Shown: positions 25,834-36,704 of the stretch, one piece after another
How the letters are laid out: each line of letters starts with the position of its first letter
Numbering within the stretch: position 1 is the stretch's first letter
From: Rhynchonema sp. JSB1_4
Taxonomy: Eukaryota > Nematoda > Chromadorea > Monhysterida > Xyalidae
Length of the DNA stretch: 64,000 nucleotides
Direction: 5' to 3'
Assembly: GCA_030248065.1 (NCBI GenBank)
Contig: JASAMV010000350.1
Coordinates: 29,369-93,368, forward strand
Program-made: the position numbers and the translations under genes
Notes under the pieces: model-generated
What the model saw: the letters and a program-made list of their open reading frames with translations, nothing else
The model's database searches: none
Told to the model about the DNA's origin: nothing

Positions 25834-28800
25834 CTGTATTATGACACACCTGGTTTAGATTTGAAAAGAGCAATAGATTTGCTAATGTATGCCATTGGTC
25901 GGTTGGTGCACCTTGTTTAGTATTTTACCAACCGAATATTTGCGTCAACCACAACAGCACTTCAACAAGTCTTCAGGACCGCAAGCGGGTGCCAAGACAG
26001 GTCAAACATGACTGTCATGTTCATTGACTGACTCACGTTTGCGATCCCGCTCACGGAGATTGTTGACCCTGTTCTGTTGTCGGATGTATTTCAGCACATC
26101 GTCCTGCCCGAATATCGGATCGCGTTCAAAGTCGCCCGGCGGAATCACCGTGCTGGAGGACAGAAAGTGACTGAGTCCTTCTTGTAGGTCCTGGCGGACG
26201 AGCGCTTGGTTGGCGACTTTGTGGAAATGCTGCAACGAATGAGAATGTTATTTAAAAAAAACAGTCCATGGTTATTTTTCAAGCTTGAATGGGCGCCAAA
26301 AAATGAAATGCAATTCGATATTTTTACAGACAGCTTTGCAAGCATCTCTAATGGGCATGATAACAAGATGACACCATTCTATTCGCGAATGGGGGCATTT
26401 GATGACACCTGCCTTTGAGGTCGGCATATGCGTGTTCTCTATTTCATCGTTTACAATGTAATTTTGCTGGTAACAAACGCGAACATAAAACGAATGAACT
26501 TCATGCCTGATTGGCCATCAGTGTCCCGACGGATCGACCAATCTCGTGATATTGCGTTTGCGACTTGGTCGGTGGGCCAATGATGGCGAATATGAAGCGG
26601 ATGGGTAGGTCTAAAAGTTAGGTGTACTTATGTTCAGTGTAGTTCCTGGTCCGGAGGGGGAACAGGCGGTACCCCCTTTTTTCGGAGGGGGAGCAGACGT
26701 ATACCCACCTGGGGGAGGGGAAGGGGGAGGACCCAATTTGGAGAAAAGTGATTTTTTGAGGTCGAAAATTTGACTCATTTTTGCCCCTTTTTGGAAAAAA
26801 TCTCAATAAAAAGGGTATTTTGACGATTTTTGACGACATTGACCTAAAAATCACTCATTTTATGCCTAAAAATGCCTATTTTAGGCCTAAAAATGCCCAT
26901 TTTAGGCAAAAATTGGGTGAGCAGACGTACCCGGGGGGGAACAGTGGGGCAGGCGAACCATGGAGGGGGAACAGACGTACCCGAGGGGGGACCCCTCCCC
27001 CCCAGGAACTACACTGCGTATGTTTGCACAATGTAACTGGGATACGAGAGCGGAGATATACACACATTGATTACACACATCAGGACATGCATCAATCTGG
27101 TGATTGGTAAACACTAAATAGAGTATATCAAATAGAACAGTGAAAATAAAATATGAGGAAAAGAACGAAAGGTATAGCCAACCAGGGTTGAGCTGCGGAA
27201 TCACGGCTGGCTTGTGTAGCCGGACCATTATGAACATTTCGGTTTGGATTTCGGGAGTTTCGGCCACCAGAATCTGTAAGTATATGGAAATCAATCTTGT
27301 GTTTAGGCAAAATCCTGATGTAATTAAGGCTCAGGGAAATAAATTTAAGGCCTGCGCGACGACCAACCTGCGTGATTTGACGATTGGTTCGAAACCTGAA
27401 CTCGTTATTCGTTATCGTTGGTTCGGAATAAACGGCACTCGGATCCTTCGAAGAAGACGTGTCCTGAAAACAGCACCAAACGTACAGTATGCATCATGAG
27501 CCCGGACAACAGCTAACGCAGAATTTCACTGGCGTTGCCTGATTCGCCAAGCACATGGGCAGCGAGATTGGAAACTTACTACACGACTGCGAATGTCTCT
27601 TGAAGATTTCAATCGAAGAAGCCGGTGCGGATGGGCGTGATAATAAGAAGTGTTTTCCAGAGTGAAAGGCGGGTCTTTCCCCCAGCGCTTCTCATCTGCG
27701 CAAAAGCTCGCTGATGTTTCATTCACTGCATGCATGGATATACAGTATAACCTGGACGGCCAATTTCCCATCATGTGGCCCCATAGAGCAGCGCACATTG
27801 GTGAAATTGCGTGTCACTTGATATTGCGGTGTGAAGCTTTCGCTACCAAGCCAGGACACCGATTTTGTCGTTCGCATTGTCGGAGGATTTGGGTCGTCTT
27901 CCTTGACTGATGACATATGTTGTTTCCTAAAGAATGTCACGTCGCTTTTATGATTTTTAGTATTTTTAGTTTAAGAATCGTTCTTGCAGACGTGTTGATT
28001 GAAATGAACGTCGTTTTCGATCTCATTATGTAGAATGTTTGTTCCGTCATTTAGGAAAAAACGGGAATTCCTGGTTCCGTCAAAAAAGCGGGTAACCGTA
28101 AACTGGATGGAATTACTGCAGATTTGACTGTGTTTCGACCAACGCGGTCTATTGTACCTTCTCTTTCCAGTGACAAACGGTCTTGCGGTGTCTTAATAGA
28201 TGGGACAAAAAGTCCATTTTTACTGTGGACAATAAAGGGTGTGTCCGAACGTCTCCTATCACACCCCTATTTAGTGCGGTGTTATTAAAATGTCCCACAC
28301 ACTCTTTAATGGTGAGCTGTGTTCATACTAACAACAATTTGTTTGAGACTAACAATTTTTTTCGCGCCTCCGCTTCAGCATCAAATCGAGATTGATTTTT
28401 GGCCATTTTGTCGTTTCGGGTTGTCGACGACGTCACGTGACCGTTGGCCACTCGGCTGTTTTGCTGGCTGCAACATTTTGCAGAGAAGCAAGTATAGTTC
28501 GGCCTTTATAGAGTGTGTGAAACGTGACATCATCATACCTTCTGCTTACAATGAGTCGACTATCCACGCCAAAGCAAGTGCGGGAAACACTGCTATAAAA
28601 ACTGACTGACTACTGACATATTGCGATATCACAATATCACTGGCTAAATTGTACTGCCGTCAAATCATGCAACAGAGCCCCCAAATCAGTGCGAGAAACA
28701 ATACATGTGATTTGACGACAACATCTGACGACATGATTTGACCACACACTATAAGAGATGTTACTGCCTTCAGTCGGTCACTTTATTGAGGTTCGCGCAC

Positions 28801-31800
28801 CCAATGGCTGAAATTCACAAAACCAAGTCAAGCTCACCGTCAACTGCAAAGTCAAGCTGAACTGTGTTGATTACGGTATAACGCAGGGTTGAAAAAAAAT
28901 TTTTTTTTATTAACGAGCTTTTTAAAAAAAAATTTTTTTTTGATTTTTTTTGACGAAAATTTTTTTTATTAGAAAAAGTGTTGCAAACGACGTTTCAGGA
29001 CAAATGAAATCGATGCAACATATTTTTCAAAAATTGAAAAATTTTCGCCTGAGACCCAACGTGTGTGGTGACACCCGGTAGTATTGTGCAGATTCTATGG
29101 TCTTCTACCAGTCTGAGGTTGATGTTGACTAACGATGTTACTCTAATGTATTGTAGCATGCCGTACAACGTATTTTAATGCATCTAATGCCGTATATCTG
29201 ACATACGACCATCAAAATATCGATTACAGCCCAAATCTTGCGTGTCAGATCGACTTTGCGCGCCCGGTTTTGCACCAGACCTATGTATATACATGTGTAG
29301 TAGCATGCAGTAGTACATTATCGGTGCCACATCACTATAAAAGACCAGCCCCGCGCATCCCTGTGCGGATTTGGGGACAATACAGGGCGCCGCAGGCGCG
29401 ATTTTGGAAAAAATTGTCCCGTCCACAGGAAAAAAGTGCCAATTTTTGGCCTCGAAAAAGGCCATTTTTGGACATTTCAGCCCTTTTTGGGCAACTTTTT
29501 TTATTAAAAAAAAGCAAAATCTGAGTTTCAAAAAAAAAATTTTTTTTTTAATTTTTTTAATTAACCACTTTTTTTTGAAACAACCCTGGTATAACGTTGT
29601 GAAGAGGCTAGTTTGGTTGGCCGACAGCTTTTTCCATTCCCATTGCAAGCCTGACGTTGAACTTGACGGTGAGCTTGACTTTGTTTTCTGAATTCCACCC
29701 ATTGTTGTCAGGGCGGACTGTATCACATAAATACCTGTCTTCCTGAACAGCTGCATTCTTGCTCTGCTGAATCGGCGTGCTGTTGTGCTGCTGCTGGCCG
29801 GTGGAATGGGATGCACATGGGGCACCACTTCGTGGTCTGGAAGAAAGATATCATTTTTGTTTATGAGTTTCGCTTGATACGATACCTGTATACATCGTGA
29901 TCGTCTGTAATGCAGATACACCTACAGTACCGGGTGCAGTTTCGGGCTGAAGGCACATGTATATGTGGAAGTGGACGTGCACGCTGTCTACTTTCGCAAA
30001 ACATGTCGCGAAGTTGCAGTGCTTCGACAGTTTTTGTAAAAATGCGCCTTGCACGAAAAAGTCGCTATAATTGCACCCCAAAAATCGCACTCGATACAGT
30101 TCGTTGTGAGAGCACCGCTTCTTTATCTACATACAAGGTAAAGTATTAAAATACCGAATATTCCGAAGGGCAACACTACTTCCAGGCCCGGTTAGTGTAA
30201 GCACCGAAATATTTTGAAAAATATCCGCTCAAATTTACGATATCTCTTGAAACACGAACGAACTAACTCGACGTGCACCCTGTTGTATTTGAGTTTCACC
30301 CTGATCGCCGTCTGTTGATTCAGACTCAAATCGCACTCCTCCGCCAACGCCTGCGCCATCCGATCGCATAGTGTTTCAAAGTCGAATGACTTCTCGTCCA
30401 ACATCAAAACGCCTGAATTTTCAAGCAAATCGGCTATGGTACCCGGTCAAAACCTTCGATGTTACTGTGCTCTAAATTTTATTGTTCATCATACTCTGAC
30501 ACTTGCACCACACAGACATCGCACGATTTAGACCTTCTGAGTGAACAGGTTTTACTGTTTCGGGTTTCAAGCCATCACCGGACGTTTAGGCCCACAATCT
30601 CCTAAGACACTGCGGTCAAACGGTCACAATCTAATTGTGCGGTGCATATAATGACAAGAAAATGCTTAAAAAATACATTTTTGCTGCTTTTTGCGAATGT
30701 ATGATGGTCACGTGATCCCAAAACCTCTACATATCTTTACACTTGACAGTGCTACTTTAATATATAGCTCCCGAAAACAATCACAATAAGCAATAATATC
30801 AGTATATATTATGAAACATCAGCTCACCAACCTTGAGTGAAACATTTCTTCAGTTCGAGCAACGAATGCAGCGCCAGAAAGGCAACGTGTGGTCGACCCC
30901 ATTTCTGATCCACCCCCTCCACCACTTGCTCGTATTTTATCCATCTGCACTGTTCGTGCCACGCGAACGCAGGTGCAGCTGGCTGATGTTTCACCGCGCA
31001 CGGCTTCAAACCGTACAGCACGACCAGGCCCTGCGCGAAATTTGTTGGATAAAGTATGTAAGGTATTCTTTGCAGAGTGACCCTAATTGCGAAACTGTCT
31101 GGCGAATATTTTTTTACATTTTGCTCCTCCACCCACCATCTGCATCGATCCTTAGATCTGAAATAATTTTTAGCGAATCCTCTTTACGATCAGGAAGATT
31201 GATCGCGTCACTATGTGAAGAGAGGTGACACTACAAACGAGGGCTTATGATGTTGCGCTTGTTTAGGCTCATGATGCATGCGCCTACCGATCAGATGGGC
31301 ATGGTAACACAACATGTGTTCGAAATTAAAAAAAACGGTGAGTGAAATCGTTCCACCGAGCGGTATAGCTACCTCAGTAGCAAGCGGTTTCGGCGCCTTT
31401 GCATTCGCGATCAGTACACTTTTGCGCGGCTTGACCGGCGCATTCGGCTCAGCATATTCATCAACGTTGCGCACTTTGGGCGTACGACCACTAAAACATT
31501 AGAATATTTAGTATGGGACTGATCACAAGGTTGCAAATCATGTCAACCTTTCGCATGTGCGAACAGAGGCGCAGCTTTTCCGTTTTTTGTTGTTCATTTT
31601 TGCCGTCGGTATTTTGTACACAGGGTTGAAACTGGACCAATGTGAATTGTACAGCAATGTGCTTTTTGGTTGCCCGCTTCGACCTGCTTTCGCAGACGGG
31701 CGGTGCACCAGGTCATCGTCAGTGCGAATGCACCAGATGGCCACGGTGACCCCAAAAAGACACACGAGCTGGTTTTATGCTCGCGTAAAACATCACTGTT

Positions 31801-34800
31801 TTGTGCAAATGCACAAAACTTCGTCAGACTTCGCCTTCGTGGGGCGTTCGCCAAACAGTTACTGGATGGTATCGGTCCAAGAATGAGCAATGTGTCACGC
31901 GAAACATCATCCAGTTACAGGGACCATGGTGTAACAAAACTCACCCAGGCGCAGTGACAGTCAGATGATGCTGATCATAATACGAATTGTGTTCGCCCTC
32001 ACCGAACGCAAAGTGCGCACCGATGGATCGAAGTGATGCGTTGAGTTTGGAGAATGAAGAACGTACTGGAAATTGATGACACTGCGCTTGGTCTTGGCGG
32101 TACAGTCTACCCTCTCTACAGTGGCACTCTAATAGTACAGTCCTCTTTTTGTGTCAAAGCTTTCAGATTCCGAATTTTCACGTGTTGCCCTCTATGGTGT
32201 AAATTTCTTTATTGTATGTTGACACACTTTGCCCTCGGAACGGTACCTTGACATCTGAAACATCTCTTTTTGTGGTGTCAAGAATGTGAGCCACCGCAGC
32301 AGTGTTCACAAATGAGAGAAAATGGAGGTCGCACTCTATGCCTCAATTACGAGGCTTTAACACCAGACTCAAACGCGTCTGCTCTTGGTATCGTGGTGTT
32401 GTTTCTGCATCTTTACATGTAAAATGACGCCAAGCACATTCATGACTCACAAAACGCACTACATACAGTATGTACAGAAAATGGTAGTACTATGACTATT
32501 GATATAAGCCCAAATTCCTGTAAAGTGAAAAAACACACATACTCGAAATGGATAACTGCGTCAACAGCGATGTTTCCCGTCCGGCTTGTTGGCCCCCGTG
32601 CTGCTCCTTGTTCTTGTTGTTGTTGTACAGATGTGAGCGGACACTGCGTAGTGGGGCACTTGGGTCAAACAGGGCAGGCACAAGGAGACGACGGAAATGG
32701 GGTGTTGATTGCGAGCGCTGTGGTGGTGCCTGGTGAAAGACATCAATGAGATTTTTGGTTTGTGGATATTGTCGGCGGTTTAATTAACTAGCTACTGTAC
32801 ATATGTAGTGACATCGAGCAAGCCACTCTTTGTTTGGCATTAATGGCGACTGTAGAGGATAGTGAACAGGTACGTATAAATCAAACACCAAACGTTTGTC
32901 TCACGCAAATCATTCTGAATTTGCAATTATTCAGTTTTGAGCTGTAAAATGATAAAACCAGTGAGTTTGATATTTGTTTACATGAACACAACTTTTTCAC
33001 ATTCAGGTACATAAGTACCCTATCATGTGGTCGCCTTGCCGACTCAGGGTCTTTCTCCTCTGAAATAAAATGTTTAGTCAAACCTGAGTACATGAGTTAG
33101 CAAGGCATCATCAATGAAGTCACCTCAATCGAATGCCCAATATACAAATTTTACTCAAAGATGCCATGATATTATACCTTCACACTAAATCCATTCTCCT
33201 GCAAGTGGCCCAATTCATTTCTCGCATTTGACATCTGCTGCCGCAGTTGTCTGAGCCCATTCGAACTCTGCGAGTGCTGCATTTCAGCTGCACTACTGTC
33301 ACCATTTTCGATTTCACATCCATTGATCAAAATGGCGATATGGGACCCTCCGCCGCGATCGGTGAATGATGGTGCCTCTAAGGTGCTGGTGTCTTCGGAC
33401 GCCGATTCTGATACTGGAATATGGCAGAATTTGAATCAAAAAGTCTTTCCACACTCAGAGACTTCGCGGGATACTTGTTTTTGAATAAAAACAATTCCAC
33501 TTGGAGCCAAGCGGGGTCAATTCGAATGAAAGTATTTTCCGATAGGTACTTTTGAACGTTGATGTTCATTCATGCAAGTGTGAAGCGAATATTTTTTCAG
33601 TGATAAACTCTCTCTGCTGTCGGGGAAAGCAGTATTGACTTTTCATAATAATCACCTCCGGTTACCCCAGTGGCTTTATGTCAAAAATAGCTATCTGCCA
33701 CAAGAGCAAAGGCTCAAGAGCAGAACAAGGTGGTACCTTGTATTTTATGGGAAAAATCCGAAGGCGCCAGCTACCACGAAGCCTAGTCACCTGCGCTCGT
33801 AACGTCAGCAAGCTTGCCGTCTACGTCTATGACTGTGGGTTGAAGACAGTCAATATAGTGTGCAATAGCTGTGCATCGTATGTTTTGTGTGTGTGACGAA
33901 AAAAAGGGGCGGGAAAATGAAAAAAGGAAGTCCGATACACACAGGGAATTCTTTTTTGAAAATAACCACATCCATGTGTGACTGTGACAAAACGTAACAG
34001 GTCAGGCGGTTTTGCCTATTTTATTATTAAAGTTGTCATTTATGCTTGTATGAATAAGCGTTTGAATCAAAACAGAAAATGTTTCCATACAGAATGGAAA
34101 GGAACAACCGTGTATTCTTGGTCCATGCTTGGTAAGTACATATCTTCCACAAACAACGAAAGTAAATGAAAACAAAGCGCTCATAACGCACAAATGAAGT
34201 TGTCGGAACCTTTTTTTCAATGAAAATATTTTGGATACAAAACTTTGGAGGTCGCGTATAATAATTTTGTATTGCCACAGAGCCATCTTATTCAACGTTC
34301 GGACCGTATTTTTTCAGAAGAAAGATTCCAGAAACCGGCATGGTGGCGTTTTTGTCAATTAACAGCAATGGGCAAACTTTTGCGACATCCCATTGGTGTG
34401 TGAAACGACACGTGACTCTCTCGGACCGCGAACTATACTTGTATAGTCAGCAACAACATCAACAAATTAAGAAAGTGTGAAACATCAACCGACTTGACGA
34501 ACAGGCTTCATTCTCTTCCGTGTCCTCAGCGATGGTGAAGTAGGCGCGAGTCTGACCAGCACTCGATCGTTGCGACTCGAGGTCGTAGTCTGAGGCTGGA
34601 AAATTTTTTTTGGAGAAAACCATGAAATCAAAACTTTGAGGCGCTTGAGTGAGTTGTACCCATGGTGCGGCCTTCCACACACGGGTGCTAACAGCATTCT
34701 ACACTTGCGATTGTGGGTGTGGACTGTGGACACGAAATTGTGACAAAAGAAACTTTATTTCTGCAGTTTAGCGCTGGCCAGCACATGCGTTTGCACCAGG

Positions 34801-35363
34801 GTGACGATTACAAAAATCCCAGACTTTTGCATTGGTTGTGACCAGCAAAATGCAGACGTCCGTGTCGTACAAAAGTCCGGGACGTGCCGAAATCCCGGAC
34901 CTCAACTGTGACCCTTACTTAAAAGTGCACTGTAAGTTTGACCAGCGTTAAAGGCTTTTTTCCGTGTCCCGAAACACAACGACAGTGAAAACACTACTTT
35001 GCGAACACAAATGTCAACCCTCGTCTTCAACAAGTCAGCCATAATGCTACATATGTATGTGTATAAAGCGCTCATTCAAGGGCTAGCTGAGTTGATGACC
35101 AGGGTTGACGCCTAGCGTCGACAACAAAACAAATACGTAGCCGAAGATGTGCGTCCAAAGTTTGTACACGGCTCACAAGTTTGACAACTATCGTATGAAA
35201 CCTGATTATTGTTGAAGTTTGGGTTGAAACGCCTGGTTGAAACACACTTACGTTTCTTCGTCGGATATGTGACCTGTTTCCAGGATTGTGACGACCGAAC
35301 CGTGAACGGGTTGACTTTGTTCGTCTGCTTGGTCGGCTCGATTCGCGACGGGTTGGTGACCAT
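20306..35363 (-). CDS. SLC4-family bicarbonate/anion transporter, multi-exon gene
   Basis: This is a plasma-membrane HCO3-/anion transporter of the SLC4 family (AE/NBC type), read right to left with stop TAA at 20308-20306. The N-terminal cytoplasmic (band 3) domain and the full membrane domain are both recognisable exon by exon and are described in the next two entries. The first ATG I can place is at 35363 (start MVTNPSRIEP), in an exon ending at 35252. An alternative start is the upstream exon at 36585-36632. Candidate 5' exons follow at 34595-34490 (acidic, TIAEDTEENE), 33407-33178, 33059-33019, 32729-32543, 32065-31945 and 31490-31373; their frames are open and mostly phase-compatible, but they are poorly conserved and some junctions are ambiguous. 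Introns are large and host MITEs. Family assignment is secure. Whether it is an exchanger or a Na+-coupled transporter cannot be told from sequence alone. Confidence 0.85.
22890..23095. repeat. Foldback MITE inside an SLC4 intron
   Basis: The ends GGCTTATTCCAATGTAGTCT and its mirror GTAGACTACAACAGAATCAG continue into matching CGCGCATGCGCG and GTGCCAA blocks. Relatives of the terminal CAATGTRGTCTACGC block are near 50060, 61700 and 62590. The element lies between the exons 23284-23192 and 22864-22707. Confidence 0.65.
26037..31490 (-). CDS. SLC4 gene: N-terminal cytoplasmic (band 3) domain exons
   Basis: Exons, 5' to 3': 31490-31373; about 30987-30832 (WHEQCRWIKYEQVVEG...HVAFLALHSLLELKKC, the conserved WxExxRWxKFEExVE...SLHSLFELR block of SLC4); 30412-30268 (GVLMLDEKSFDFE, matching the LLD element); 29836-29735 (Gln/Ser-rich linker); about 27906-27847 and a possible micro-exon near 27590 (junctions uncertain); 27463-27368; 27273-27183 (ILVAETPEIQTEMFIMVRL, matching the LVGExxFLxxPxxAFVRL block); 26610-26507 (LPIRFIFAIIGPP...YHEIGRSVGTLMANQ, the PxPTRFLFxxLGP...YHEIGRxxATLM block); 26229-26037 (HFHKVANQAL...STVIPPGDF, the FHDVAYKAK...TVLPPGEW block). 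The exon 26610-26507 must be spliced from a GC donor, because reading on gives a stop at once. The domain regulates transport and binds cytosolic partners in known family members. Confidence 0.85.
26627..27024. mobile_element. hAT-like MITE with CAGTGTAG termini in an SLC4 intron
   Basis: The element 26635-27016 has exact 15-bp terminal inverted repeats (CAGTGTAGTTCCTGG / CCAGGAACTACACTG) and 8-bp flanks cttatgtt / cgtatgtt matching at 7 of 8. The interior is very G-rich on the left and right with an A/T core. It ends 24 bases from the acceptor of the exon starting at 26610. Confidence 0.85.
28876..29596. mobile_element. hAT-type MITE, CAGGGTTG family, copy 2
   Basis: The element 28884-29588 is bounded by CAGGGTTG and CAACCCTG with a perfect 8-bp duplication, gtataacg. 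Long A/T runs flank both ends. It lies in an SLC4 intron, and the long open frames across it are not real genes. Confidence 0.9.
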
Positions 35364-36584
35364 AATTTTGTTGTAAAAAAATTGCTGAATTATATTGTAA
35401 AGTTTTGAACCTGATAATGTTAAAATTGCCAAGGCTTCAAAAAAGCATGCGAGCATGATTATTTGAGAAATCCAGACTAAAATTAGTGCTGTGCATTGTA
35501 TAGCGCGGCACGAAACGCAGTAATTACTGATACTAACTTATGATTCTGTAAATGAAGTTTACGGTAACGAGTAGGGTGAGACAGAGCTTCATTAAAAAGT
35601 TTTAGGGCGCGTATAAATAACTTGGAAAATGAATGATACAGTACACTGCAAGCAAACATCTGCGGAAGTGCGTGCGACAGACATTGAAGGCATCCGAAAA
35701 CGTAAACAACAAAACCTTCACACGGAAGTGAGTTCGGTGTTAACTATAAGCAGTATTGTCATTTTTATGAAAATAATAAAATCCACTTTACATTATGCAT
35801 AACCACTTTTCATCAATGACTAGTGGTTGAAACAAAAAAGTCGTTATCGAGCCATCGCCAGAAGTTATACCCAAATCATCAGTTTTGGTCAGTGAGAAAG
35901 CAAAATGCATAGTCGTGTTACTTGACACTGTATGGCAGATAAAACAGGCGCGCTGCGCGGGCTGCAGAAGTGAAGAACTTACAAACTTGGTAACATCTCA
36001 TAATAGATCATTGATCAACAAACCTATCACATACAGTGTAATAGCGGTAGATGCACTTTGAGGGCACGCAATGGCTTGGCATTTGTCGGGCATGACTAGA
36101 TTTGAGGTTCAAATTGCAGGCACCCCGCCGTGAAGTTGCGTGTAACGCATCAGTGCACACATCATGCCAGGGCAGGATAAATATTTTTGCCCACACTGTC
36201 GACCAGTGCATGTCCAGCTGGCCGATGTTTCACAGCGGGATATGGTTTCGATGATGAATGAAAATTGAGTCATGCCCTGACCTGTCGCCGTCAAAGTGCA
36301 TACATACATAGTCCCTCCAATATTGACTGACCCATACATTACAGTGATCATTCAGTGATCATCAAATGCACACGATAATGTTGATCACTTGATAGACTGT
36401 TGTTTCTTTTCTGAATGTCGAAGTCAAGACGATAAGATAAAACACAAGCGTTTGTTTGTAATACTGCGCATATTCTCATAATAATGCATGTCGGGCCGAT
36501 ATACGTGTTGCTACATACATACCCATACCCCATGCTATAACACGTGATGCGGGCAGTGATCGTCCAAATGGGGTGACTTCTTAC

Positions 36585-36667
36585 CGTCAATACGCCAAAC
36601 AAACGTACAGTGCGCGCTCTTTGTAGTGACATGTTTGGGACTTGGGGTTCGGTTGGCTTCTCGGTCA
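36585..36667 (-). CDS. Candidate 5' exon of the SLC4 gene
   Basis: A strong acceptor (TTTTTTACAG) precedes an exon with an ATG at 36632 that reads MSLQRARTVRLFGVLT to a GTAAGA donor. It ends in phase 0, and the next candidate exon, entered at the AATTCAG acceptor near 35388, is open in phase 0 and continues into the MVTNPSRIEP frame. The exon starts only 37 bases beyond the stop of the receptor gene on the same strand, so the acceptor could also be a spliced-leader trans-splice site, or the exon could be an alternative 3' part of the receptor transcript. There is no homology to decide. Confidence 0.35.
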
Positions 36668-36704
36668 CTGTAAAAAAGTAGTCACTGTGTACCGGCTTTG
36701 TCTT

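Noticed and set aside
29184..29921. Frame of 245 codons on the - strand
   Set aside because: It crosses a hAT-type MITE with long A/T runs; only its first part (29836-29735) overlaps a plausible SLC4 exon, in a different frame.
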